From: Sedimentisphaerales bacterium | GTDB taxonomy: Bacteria; Planctomycetota; Phycisphaerae; Sedimentisphaerales; Anaerobacaceae | Length of the DNA stretch: 34,609 bases | Assembly: GCA_028277585.1 (NCBI GenBank) | Contig: JANQFY010000436.1 | Coordinates: forward strand, 1-34,609 | Direction of reading: 5' to 3' | In this document: one piece after another, positions 8,871 to 17,900 of the stretch | How positions within the stretch are numbered: the stretch's first letter is position 1 | Layout: each line of letters begins with the position of its first letter | Notes under the pieces: generated by a model | Seen by the model: only the letters and a program-made list of their open reading frames with translations | Told to the model about the DNA's origin: nothing | Database searches by the model: none | Translations under genes and position numbers: made by a program

Positions 8871-10109
8871 ATGATTCGTAAAATAGCATCTTATATTCTG
8901 CTCATCAGTGTGCACCTCTTCACTTGGCTGGTGGCGACCTTGGGGCGTAGGAGTTCTCGCCGGCGCTGGAAGCCGACCGGTCGGATTGCCGTTACGGGCA
9001 CGTTCTTCAACCCGAACTGGTATCTGTCGCACATCACTCCCTTGACTCGCAGCGGAGTCACCGAAGTCATTCTGGTGATCGATGCGCCCCAACAAGCGAT
9101 GGCAGGGGTCCGCTTTGCCTGCCCGCCGCGGTGGTTGGCAAAGCTAATCAGCCGGGCTGGGGCTAAGGCCCTCTGGATGATCGTTGTGGGCTTTCGGTAT
9201 CGCCCAGACTTGTATATGGGGTACCACATTGTGCCTGCAGGTTGCGCTGCGTTGGTCGCAGGCAGGCTATTTGGACGGCCTTCGTGCTACCAGATGACAG
9301 GGGCGCCGGCAGGGCTGGTCGGCGGCTTTCCCGAGATTGGCCGTGACATCGATATGTCGGCGAAAACCTCCTTGTTGCTCGAGGCATTGGTCTTTCGCGT
9401 CGTCCGACACTTTGACCATACTGTCGTTCGTGGAAACAAGTCCAAGAGATATCTAGAGGAGCACAACGTCACAAATCCTGTCCATGTCATCACAGGGAGT
9501 GTAACGTGCCCTGCCTTCAGCCCGGAGGTTCATCGGGACATTCACCTCGTGTTCGTCGGACGCTTAGCGCCGGTCAAGCAGATTGATCAGTTCATTGAAA
9601 TCGTAGGAGAGGTTGGTCGTGTGATTCCATCGGTCAAAGCCGCGATAGTCGGGGACGGCCCTCTCAGGGCGCAATTACAGGGACAGGCCAAGCGATTGGG
9701 CATAATGGGCAATACGGAGTTTCTTGGCAAGAGACACGATGTCCAAGCGATCCTGGCACGCTCAAAGGTATTTGTGCTGACCTCAAAATCTGAGGGTCTC
9801 TCCATTGCCATGGCTGAGGCTATGACTTCGGGTGTGGTACCTGTGGTTGCCGATGTTGGTGAACTGAGTGACTTCGTAACTAGCGGTATCAACGGTTACC
9901 TTGTTGAACCAGGAAACATCGCCGAGTATGCCAGGAGAATCGTATCGCTCCTACAAGACAGTGCGATGTTGGATGAATACTCTCAGAGGGCTGTTGAGGA
10001 CGCGAAGAGACAGTGTGATATAGAGGTGGTCACAGCCAGGTGGCGAAGGGTATTTCAGCAGTATGTGACCAGCCACTCTTCCTCCTGTGCACGGAGGGTG
10101 TTGGCATGA
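8871..10109 (+). CDS. Glycosyltransferase family 4 with N-terminal membrane segment
   Basis: GT-B glycosyltransferase of 412 aa. An N-terminal hydrophobic stretch (residues about 6-24) precedes a basic patch (GRRSSRRRW), which should anchor it to the inner face of the membrane. The donor domain shows LVFVGRLAPVKQIDQFIE, IVGDGPLRAQL and the EX7E motif EGLSIAMAE (residues 308-316). The N-terminal domain is less typical than in the other two GT4s here: it starts RIAVTGTFFNPNWYLSHI and lacks GGAE. The stop overlaps the next ATG (ATGA). Substrate unknown; the ribosome site before the ATG is weak. Confidence 0.85.
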   Translation: MIRKIASYILLISVHLFTWLVATLGRRSSRRRWKPTGRIAVTGTFFNPNWYLSHITPLTRSGVTEVILVIDAPQQAMAGVRFACPPRWLAKLISRAGAKALWMIVVGFRYRPDLYMGYHIVPAGCAALVAGRLFGRPSCYQMTGAPAGLVGGFPEIGRDIDMSAKTSLLLEALVFRVVRHFDHTVVRGNKSKRYLEEHNVTNPVHVITGSVTCPAFSPEVHRDIHLVFVGRLAPVKQIDQFIEIVGEVGRVIPSVKAAIVGDGPLRAQLQGQAKRLGIMGNTEFLGKRHDVQAILARSKVFVLTSKSEGLSIAMAEAMTSGVVPVVADVGELSDFVTSGINGYLVEPGNIAEYARRIVSLLQDSAMLDEYSQRAVEDAKRQCDIEVVTARWRRVFQQYVTSHSSSCARRVLA

Positions 10110-11593
10110 GCTACTCAAGTGTGTTCCAGGTTGCAGTTACTACTGGCCATGGACGGTATCCGGCCGCGCCGCCGTATTCGGCCAGTGAGACCTACCCGGA
10201 ATACCCATTTGGCGCTGCTACATTGACAGACGAGGCGAATCCAGCCTATGAGGGAGTTCGTGAGGCATTGCATCTACTCGAGCTCGATGTGGCTCACTAC
10301 GGCCAGAAGAATTGGAATCCGCTTGGTGATGTGGTGCGTCCAGGAGACACAGTTGTTCTGAAGCCCAACTTTATTCGGGAGTTTCGTGAGACGCAAGAGG
10401 GACATGAGGATTGCGTGATTACTCATGGTTCAGTTATTCGAGCGGCTCTCGACTATGTCTATATTGCTCTCAAGGGCCAAGGCCGAATCATTATTGCTGA
10501 TGCACCACAAAATGATGCGGATTTTGACGCTATTCGAAGAATCGCTGGATTGGATGAGATCCAGGCGTTCTATCAACGACATGCGGCTCTTGATGTCGAC
10601 GTATTTGATCTGCGTCCCGAAAAGGCGCGGAAAGTGGATGGTGTGATAGTTGGGCATGAGCGATTGCCGGGTGATCCGGCGGGCTATGTGAAGGTGAACC
10701 TGGGGCGCCATTCCATGTTCGCCGAAGTCGAGCACTTGTGCCATCTGCTTTATGGTTCTGAATACGACACTGGCGAGATTCGTCGCCATCATACGGATGG
10801 TGTCCACGAATACATGATATCGAAAACCGTCCTGAATGCTGATTGCGTCATTAATCTGCCCAAGCTAAAGACGCACAAGAAGACCGGCTTAACGGTGAGC
10901 ATGAAGAATCTGGTCGGTATCAACGGAAACAAGAATTGGCTGCCACACCACCGGGATGGTACGCCCGCGCAGGGCGGGGACCAGTTCGCTGATGATGGTA
11001 TTATGCATCGCATCGAGCGAAAGAGCATGCAATGCTTCAGGAAGGCCTTTCCGTACTTCGGCCCCCTGCGCAACATCGTGGCCGGACCGATCAAATCCGT
11101 GGGCAAGTCCCTCTTCGGCGACACCAACAAGGATGCCATTCGTTCCGGAAATTGGCATGGCAATGACACAACCTGGCGAATGGCCATCGATCTGAACCGA
11201 ATCCTCCTGTACGCCGATCGCCACGGCACTTTGTGTGCCTCGCCTGCCCGACAGCCACTCTGTATCGTCGATGGAATCGTCGGAGGTGAAGGCAACGGTC
11301 CATTGGATTCGACGCCTAAGTCCTCGGGTGTAGTTCTTGCAGGTACGAATGCAGTCGCTGTTGACCTCGCGTGTGCGCGATTGATGGGTTTTGACTACAG
11401 AAGGTTGCCGATATTGCACAGAGCGATGGAAGAACATCCCTTGGGAATGCTCATCTCTGACGACGACGATGTAACGTGTAGGTCCGATGACCTGCAATGG
11501 GATCGAGCATTGGCCCAATGGGATGGCGCCGGTCTGGCTTTCGAACCGCATTTTGGATGGCGGGGACACATTGAGGTCAATTGCCCACTATGA
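10106..11593 (+). CDS. DUF362 domain protein
   Basis: A 495-residue protein of the DUF362 family, recognised by VVLKPNFI (about residues 81-88), the acidic pair in IIIADAPQND, and NLPKLKTHKKTGLTVSMKNLVGIN (about 250-273). The family's function is not established; members occur in redox and exopolysaccharide settings. No ferredoxin-type CxxCxxC cluster is present, so this version lacks the electron-transfer module fused to many relatives. The ATG at 10106 overlaps the previous stop and has coupled spacing; an in-frame upstream start at 10040 lies inside the glycosyltransferase and is rejected. Its stop overlaps the acetyltransferase start as ATGA, tying it to the acetyltransferase and adenylating enzyme downstream. 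Confidence 0.8.
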   Translation: MSYSSVFQVAVTTGHGRYPAAPPYSASETYPEYPFGAATLTDEANPAYEGVREALHLLELDVAHYGQKNWNPLGDVVRPGDTVVLKPNFIREFRETQEGHEDCVITHGSVIRAALDYVYIALKGQGRIIIADAPQNDADFDAIRRIAGLDEIQAFYQRHAALDVDVFDLRPEKARKVDGVIVGHERLPGDPAGYVKVNLGRHSMFAEVEHLCHLLYGSEYDTGEIRRHHTDGVHEYMISKTVLNADCVINLPKLKTHKKTGLTVSMKNLVGINGNKNWLPHHRDGTPAQGGDQFADDGIMHRIERKSMQCFRKAFPYFGPLRNIVAGPIKSVGKSLFGDTNKDAIRSGNWHGNDTTWRMAIDLNRILLYADRHGTLCASPARQPLCIVDGIVGGEGNGPLDSTPKSSGVVLAGTNAVAVDLACARLMGFDYRRLPILHRAMEEHPLGMLISDDDDVTCRSDDLQWDRALAQWDGAGLAFEPHFGWRGHIEVNCPL

Positions 11594-12096
11594 GACTCAC
11601 GGGACCTGAAAGGAATACTGATGCGTCGGATGGGGCTTGTCCCGCAGAAGGCATCAGGCAAGGTTGGACAAGCATCTTGTTTCTACGGCTTCATGCGTTG
11701 GCGAGGTGGCTCTGTATGCACCACCTATCGCCTCTGGGACGGATCGTCCAAGTTGCCGGCCGGCTCGTCTTTGCCTCGGATGTAGATGCTATGGCGCGCA
11801 TCTCCCTCAGGGCTGTTGTTCCACACACCGTCGGAATCGTCATCGGCGAAACAGCGGTTGTGGAGGAAGGGGCCGTGATCATGCCCAATGTTGTGCTCGG
11901 GGCGAGGGAGTCAGCTGCCGATGGTCGCCGTCATCCACACATATGTAGAGGCGCGCTGATTGGTGCCGGCGCTGTTATCCTCGGGCCGGCCACGGTTGGT
12001 GAGAACGCCCGGGTCGGCGCCAATTCTGTCGTTCTGCAAGACGTGCCGCCGAGGATTACAGTGGCGGGCAATCCTGCCAGAGTGGTGAATCATTGA
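11590..12096 (+). CDS. Serine acetyltransferase-like hexapeptide O-acetyltransferase
   Basis: A 168-residue left-handed beta-helix acetyltransferase. The core resembles CysE: PHTVGIVIGETAVVEEGAVIM with His79 at the position of the CysE catalytic histidine, then LIGAGAVILGPATVGENARVGANSVVL and the C-terminal cap GNPARVV. The protein lacks most of the N-terminal helical domain of true CysE (about 270 aa), which fits sugar or glycan O-acetylation better than cysteine synthesis. It would use acetyl-CoA in the cytoplasm. The ATG at 11590 overlaps the previous stop (ATGA), and its own TGA overlaps the next start (TGATG). The N-terminal 20 residues look unstructured. Confidence 0.8.
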   Translation: MRLTGPERNTDASDGACPAEGIRQGWTSILFLRLHALARWLCMHHLSPLGRIVQVAGRLVFASDVDAMARISLRAVVPHTVGIVIGETAVVEEGAVIMPNVVLGARESAADGRRHPHICRGALIGAGAVILGPATVGENARVGANSVVLQDVPPRITVAGNPARVVNH

Positions 12097-13517
12097 TGAA
12101 GAAGGCCCTTTCAAAAAAGAACCTGTGGGACAATGCTCCTTCCCTGATTAGGACGACGTTGGGGAGCGTACTGGGGATGATGCCTCCGAAGTGGTTACTT
12201 GGGAGGAGTTTCCGGGAACAGACTCGATTTGTGGAGCGTGCACAGTGGTGGTCGGCCGAGCACGCTCGAGAACACCAGTTGGCCAAGCTCCGTGAGATCC
12301 TGAAACTTGCCTATGAGAGCACTCAGTTCTACCGCGAGATGCTTGACCGCATCGGGTTTCGTCCTGGTGCTCTGGAATGTGTGGACGACATGTGTCGGCT
12401 TCCAACGATCGACAAGGCTACGGTTGTCAAGCATCTCGCGGAGATGACCGCCAGGAGCGTGGATGCGCGTGATGTTGATTACGTGTCAACCGGTGGCACC
12501 AGCGGTGAACCCCTACGATTCTACATCAATGCCAGCCGCTCGTCAGTGGAATATGCCTATCTGATCACGAGTTGGGGACGTGTGGGGTACACACTCGGCA
12601 TGCCGATGGCCGTCTTGCGGGGCCGGATAGTCCAACCGAATCGCCAGGGAGTGCGTCACGACTATGACCCACTTCTCAGGCACCATTACTACAGCAACTT
12701 CCACATGACAGATGACAACATGCAGCAGTACTTGAGGCATATTCACAGGATCGGGCCGTGCGTGCTTCATGCGTACCCGTCATCTGCTCATGCCTTGGCG
12801 AAATACATCTTGGCGGCAGGGGAGCTGGCTCCGCAGTGTATCCAGTCTGTCATACTTGAATCAGAAAACGTGCATGCCGATCAAGTTCAGACGATAGAGG
12901 ACGTTTTTGGCGTGCGGACATTCTCATCGTATGGACACACAGAGAAGTGTGTACTGGCAACACAGTGTGAACACTCTCGCGATTACCACATATGGCCAAC
13001 GTACGGTTTCTTCGAGTTGCTCGATGAGGACGGAGCCCCCGTTGACACTCCCGGACAGGAGGGAGAGATTGTCGGAACCAGTTTCATTAATACTGTGGTT
13101 CCATTCATTCGTTATCGTACGGGCGACTATGCGACGTATGTCGGTGACCGTTGCGAAGCGTGCGGACGCGAGCATACTGTTATTCGCCACATCAAAGGCC
13201 GATGGCCTCAGGGGGGGCTCATAGCCATCGATGGCTCACTCGTGTCAATGACGGCCCTGAATGTCCATGATGACACATTCCGATGTGTGCGAGAATATCA
13301 ATTCCACCAGTCCGTACCGGGCCGGGCCGCCCTGTGTATTGTCCCGAGCGGCGCTGTGGACGAACACGAGCAACAGCGTATCGTTGTGAACATGAACAAG
13401 AGGCTTCAGGGACAGGTGGAGCTTTCCTTGGAGATCAGATCGGAACTCGTGAAGACGGCCCAGGGTAAGCAGCCTAGAGTGATCCAGAAGTGCATATCCT
13501 CGCCAGCCGAACGCTGA
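12096..13517 (+). CDS. PaaK/CapK-like AMP-forming adenylating enzyme
   Basis: A 473-residue member of the phenylacetate-CoA ligase/CapK branch of the ANL adenylation superfamily. The phosphate-binding loop is STGGTSGEP (residues 131-139), the A5-like motif is SSYGHTEKC, and FIRYRTGDY carries the adenylate-binding Asp. A CEACGR segment before the C-terminal subdomain is typical of CapK/PaaK relatives in capsule clusters. Such proteins would activate a carboxylic acid with ATP. In this context the product may be an acyl or aminoacyl group placed on the glycan, or a glycan carboxyl activated for amide formation; the substrate is not readable. The ATG at 12096 overlaps the preceding stop, so it belongs to the coupled trio with DUF362 and the acetyltransferase. 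Confidence 0.82.
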   Translation: MKKALSKKNLWDNAPSLIRTTLGSVLGMMPPKWLLGRSFREQTRFVERAQWWSAEHAREHQLAKLREILKLAYESTQFYREMLDRIGFRPGALECVDDMCRLPTIDKATVVKHLAEMTARSVDARDVDYVSTGGTSGEPLRFYINASRSSVEYAYLITSWGRVGYTLGMPMAVLRGRIVQPNRQGVRHDYDPLLRHHYYSNFHMTDDNMQQYLRHIHRIGPCVLHAYPSSAHALAKYILAAGELAPQCIQSVILESENVHADQVQTIEDVFGVRTFSSYGHTEKCVLATQCEHSRDYHIWPTYGFFELLDEDGAPVDTPGQEGEIVGTSFINTVVPFIRYRTGDYATYVGDRCEACGREHTVIRHIKGRWPQGGLIAIDGSLVSMTALNVHDDTFRCVREYQFHQSVPGRAALCIVPSGAVDEHEQQRIVVNMNKRLQGQVELSLEIRSELVKTAQGKQPRVIQKCISSPAER

Positions 13518-13598
13518 TACGGGTTTTCGGCATCGGACGAGGCAGGAGTGGTCCATTCTTACAGCATGGCATAATCATTGCGGCCGGAGGAGTACGCT

Positions 13599-14738
13599 TT
13601 GATCCATCTAGTTTTGAGCCTTGATTACGAGATTTTTGGGAATGGGTCTGGGGATGTCCGACGGGATATGATCGCGCCGACGAACCGGCTGCTCGGATTG
13701 TCCGAGAAGTATGGCGCGAAGCTCTCGATCATGTTCGAGGTGGGGGAATACTGGGCGATGAAGGAGGCCGAAGCGGCCGGTTCGCTGCGTCTGGGCTACT
13801 CGCCTTCTGGTGAGATTGAGCAGCAACTCCAGGATGCGGCTGGACGCGGCCACGATGTACAATTGCATTTGCATCCTTGGTGGATCGGGGCCCGCTTCGA
13901 GAACAACCGCTGGCAATTGCGCCCGGAGCAGCGTCGGCTGAGTGATCTGCCCAACAATCTCGGTTCGCACCATGATCCGCGTTCGATTGTGGAGGTATTG
14001 TCTCGGGGCAAGAAGACACTTGAGGCGATCGTCCGGCCGGTAAGGCCCGGGTACGAGTGCCTCGTCTACCGGGAGGCCATGTTCTGGGGGCAGCCCTCAG
14101 AGTTACTCGTGGCCGGTTTGAAACAAGCGGGATTGGGGGCCGATTCGTCGGTCGTCAAGGGCTTGTACGAAACGTACCCCGTCCCGACCGACTATCGCCG
14201 GGCGGAAGCGGCGACGGGGTATTGGTGGACGCGTGCCGACGAGATCAGTCTCTCGGGGCCGGAGGGGGAGCACATCATTGAGTTTCCGGTTTGGTCCCAG
14301 ATGCGACTGTATGCCAGCAACTTCAAAGGAACCAAGCTTCGTGTCAGCCTCAAGCGACGCGCGGTCGAGAGAGCCAGCGCGAACGGGCACGGCATGATGC
14401 AGGCCCGAAAGAGCAGAGACTCATTGCGCACGATCCTGAAGAAGCTGGGATCATTTCAGCCCATGAAGTACGATTTCTGCAAATTGAGCGCCCGGGACAT
14501 GATCCGGGGATTGCGGCAATCCATCGAGTCCGACGAGGGAGACGATGAGGGGGTCGGCACACCGCTAGTGATGCTGGGGCACAGCAAGGATTTCTGGAAC
14601 GATCGCAATCTGGGGAAGTTTCTCGAATTCGTATCGACTCAGTGCGCCAAGAGGGTGTGTTTCGGCACGCTCGGAGACCTGACCGAGGCGATTGTGCAAC
14701 GACGGAACTGTGAGCCAACGGTTCGATTGGATGCGTGA
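13599..14738 (+). CDS. Polysaccharide deacetylase-like (glycoside hydrolase/deacetylase barrel) protein
   Basis: A 379-residue protein of the NodB-like (beta/alpha)-barrel superfamily. The N terminus reads LSLDYEIFG, with Asp9 and Glu11 where the metal-binding and catalytic acids of motif 1 lie. HDVQLHLHPWW (His85, His90, His92) forms the His-rich second motif, and LGHSKDFWN near the C terminus resembles the closing motif. It probably acts on a glycan substrate with a bound metal. I chose a TTG start at 13599: GGAGGAG (13586-13592) lies six bases upstream and the first strand then begins at residue 2, as in relatives. The more upstream TTG at 13578 would place the ribosome site inside the gene. 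No signal peptide is seen. It closes the first gene block. Confidence 0.72.
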   Translation: MIHLVLSLDYEIFGNGSGDVRRDMIAPTNRLLGLSEKYGAKLSIMFEVGEYWAMKEAEAAGSLRLGYSPSGEIEQQLQDAAGRGHDVQLHLHPWWIGARFENNRWQLRPEQRRLSDLPNNLGSHHDPRSIVEVLSRGKKTLEAIVRPVRPGYECLVYREAMFWGQPSELLVAGLKQAGLGADSSVVKGLYETYPVPTDYRRAEAATGYWWTRADEISLSGPEGEHIIEFPVWSQMRLYASNFKGTKLRVSLKRRAVERASANGHGMMQARKSRDSLRTILKKLGSFQPMKYDFCKLSARDMIRGLRQSIESDEGDDEGVGTPLVMLGHSKDFWNDRNLGKFLEFVSTQCAKRVCFGTLGDLTEAIVQRRNCEPTVRLDA

Positions 14739-14945
14739 CCGGTTCGAGGCGGCATGCAGGGTGTTATGGGACACAAAAGAGTGTCCATCGCCTCGGTCAA
14801 AGGGCAAGAAGATTACGTATACTCTAAATAGAACAGGAAGAGAGGGTTCGCCTGGGCGGGCCGAATGGCGGATCATTGCCAACCTCGCTCGGCGACCATG
14901 TGCATGAGAGGGTGCCCACGGAGGGCTTTTGAAAAGGACATCATA
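14739..14945 (+). promoter_or_regulatory. Upstream region of giant secreted protein: hairpin and possible -10
   Basis: This 207-base gap has no credible gene. ATGGGACAC (14766-14774) pairs with GTGTCCAT (14781-14788) across AAAAGA with one bulged G; there is no T-tract. TATACT (14818-14823) matches five of six bases of a -10 box, but the region 17 bases upstream (GGTCAA) is a poor -35. AAGG (14934-14937) is a plausible ribosome site for the GTG at 14946. A promoter here is likely from layout but weakly supported in sequence. Confidence 0.35.
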
Positions 14946-17900
14946 GTGGCTGACCATCTGAAGACGTCAATTCTCACGATCATTCTTCTGGCATCGTCAT
15001 GCTCCTTGGGAGCTACGATCTTTGTTGACAATCAACTGGCAAACGACTGCACAGCCGGTCAGTACAGCATCGCTCAGCGAGACAGTTCAGGTTCTGATGG
15101 GAACGCTTACAGCACTCCAGAAGCAGCCGCAAGTGTTGCGGTTGCCGGAGACACCATCTACTTCAGGGCGGGGACGTACAGTCAAACGGAGAGAATCGTC
15201 ATAAGCAATAAGAGCGGCACCAGTTCCTCGGCAAAGATAACATTCGCCAACTACAACTCTGAAGTGGTGGTCATTGACGGAACGAACGTACCATCACTTG
15301 CCTATTACGGTTTGTTCAGCATCCTCGGGTCGGACTATATCGTTCTAAGGGGCATGCGAATACGCAGTTACGCTCAGATGGGTGTGGTGTATAGGAATTC
15401 CGAGCATGGGGAAATAGTCGATTGCGTTGTCGAAGACATGGGCCAGTTCGGGGTCTATCTGTACTCCGCCTCGGATTACACGACCGTCGATAATGTCGTC
15501 AGTAGGAACAATGGACTGCGTGCCATCGTTGTGGAGGATTCGAATCACGTCACTGTAGCTCACTCGACATGCCATGATAATGCTGCATTTGGGATTCTCT
15601 TGAGGGGGTGCTCCCACTGTCTGATAGACAGGAACGAGTGTTTCCGCAATGGTATGGGTTTGAGTGTGCTTTGGCATGACTCCATTGCTCTCAAGTCAAC
15701 GCACAATACCATAAGCAACAACCTCTTCCATGACAACGCCGTGATTCCCGAGCACGCTGATGGCATGGATATATCCACGGGATCCACTCATACTACGGTA
15801 ACCGGCAACATCGTCTACGGGAATTCGGATGACGGCATAGACGTTAGCACGGGCTCTGGGGCCACGGGAGATGCTTCAAATCTCTATGCAACCGTCACAG
15901 ACAACATTGCCTTCGATAATGGCGACGGCCCTGCCGGAGAAGGGGACGGCAACGGGATAAAGGTCTCAACCAACAATGGTGGCGGACATGTTGTTGCACG
16001 CAACATCTCGTTTGACAATGAGCGGGGAGGCTTCGACCAGGACAAAGCGCTCGGCTATCCAGCGAATTTCTTCTACCACAACAGTGCCACCCACAATGGG
16101 TCTGACTCTGGCAGGGGGGCACATTCTGGATTCGTCATGGATGCACCCTCATTGCCTCAGGATGAAGATGCCATTCTGTACAACAACATCGCTATGGGCA
16201 ATGCATCCAAGGACCTGCACCGGTCAAATGACCAGGCGGTCAACGATTCTGACTACAACTTCTGGGGCGATGGTGATTTCGTCTCGGGCATGGACGCACA
16301 TTCGTTGTCTGGAGATCCATTGTTCCAGAACCCGGATCTGGCGGTTGACACGACTTTCGATTCGGACTGGACCATCGACGAGAAACTGGAGTACATCCGA
16401 AGCCAGGTGCGCGAGAAGTTCAGTCTGCGGGCTGGAAGCGAGGCGGTCGATAGGGGGGTGGTTATCTCGGGATACCATAATGCCGCTCCTGGCGACGGTG
16501 CGGGAGACGGGGTGGTCTGGTATGGATCGGCTCCTGACATTGGCGCTTATGAGATCGCGCTAGGCACGGTTCCGGATGTCACTGTCTCGAGCACGAGCCG
16601 GAACTCCGCAACACTCACTTGGAACGCACCGAGTCGAGACACCTATCGTGATCCGAACCACTACGACATCCGGTACAGCACGAGTCCGCTGAACGAGTCA
16701 AACTGGGACACTGCGTCCCGGGTGCAGGGTCAGCCGATGCCCGCCGGTTCTGGTACAGCCCAGTCCTTTACGATCACAGGCCTGAATCCTGGCGAGACGT
16801 ACTACGTTGCGGTCAGGACAGGGGATGAGTTGGAGAACAGCTCCCTGTTGTCAACCGTCGTCTCGGCCGCTACCACGTCCACTGGCAATTCGGCCCCGCT
16901 GTTGGGGGCCACCGGCAATCAATCGGTCTTTGAGACCCAGCCCCTCACCTTCACGGTCAGCGCCACGGATGCCGACAACGATGCACTGACCTACACAGCA
17001 GCGAACGTTCCGACCGGGGCGGCATTCACGCCGGCGACACGGACCTTCACCTGGACGCCGACGAGGGCGCAGATAGGAACCTATCACGTTACGTTTCAGG
17101 TTGACGACGGACAAGTGACTGTCTCGGAGACGATTACGATCACAGTCAGCGTGCTGCCCAATCATGCTCCAGAGCTGGCGCAGGTTGGCGACCAGAGCGC
17201 CAGTGAAGGTACGCTGCTGAGTTTCACCGTCAGCGCGACGGATGAAGACGGGGACACGCTGTCTTTCACCGCGACCGGACTTCCATCAGGCGCCAACTTC
17301 AGCGATCGGTTGTTCACTTGGGTCCCGACATACGATCAGGCCGGGTCATACCCTGTCACTTTCACTGTGAGTGACGGAGACCTGACGGATTCGGAAGCGA
17401 TCACGCTGGTCGTGGCCAATGTCGTTCCGGACCTGACCGCCCCGACGGCGAGCGCCGTCTATCCCTCAGCCAACGCCATTCAGATTCCTCAGAATGCGCT
17501 GGTGAATCTGACGGTCTCTGATGCGGGCCGTGGTGTGGACGCTGATACGGTTGTCATTCGAGTGAAGGGCCAGGTCATTTACGTAGGGAACGTTGCCAGC
17601 TATGACAGCGCGTCCGGCACCTGTCGTCGGACCGGCAGCGAGGCCAGTTACAGCTACTCCTACCAGCCGGACGCGGACTATGGGTTCGATGAAGAGATAG
17701 CGGTCCGCGTCGATGCGTCGGATCTGGCCGGTAATGCGATGTCGGCGTTTTCCTACTCGTTTACGACGGAGATGCGGGCTTTCGGCTTCAACAAGACCGC
17801 CAGTTGGGGACCGAGCAATACGGACAAGGGCCGTCCCGCAACCGCCTGCGACAGTAGCGGTACGGTGTGGGTGGTCTACCACGCCGGGCCAACCGGGCAG

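Noticed and set aside
11590..12096. True serine acetyltransferase (cysE) of cysteine synthesis
   Set aside because: At 168 residues it lacks most of the CysE N-terminal domain, and it sits in a coupled glycan-modification group with no cysteine synthase nearby.
14863..14878. Sigma54-like TGGC...TTGC before the giant protein gene
   Set aside because: The spacing between GG and GC is nine bases instead of the required ten, and the sequence overlaps no good start distance; PEP-CTERM genes in Proteobacteria use sigma54 but I cannot support it here.
14985..15010. Lipobox in the giant protein's signal peptide (LASSC)
   Set aside because: The residue three before Cys is Ala rather than Leu/Val/Ile, and a signal peptidase I site after SLGA is a better fit.
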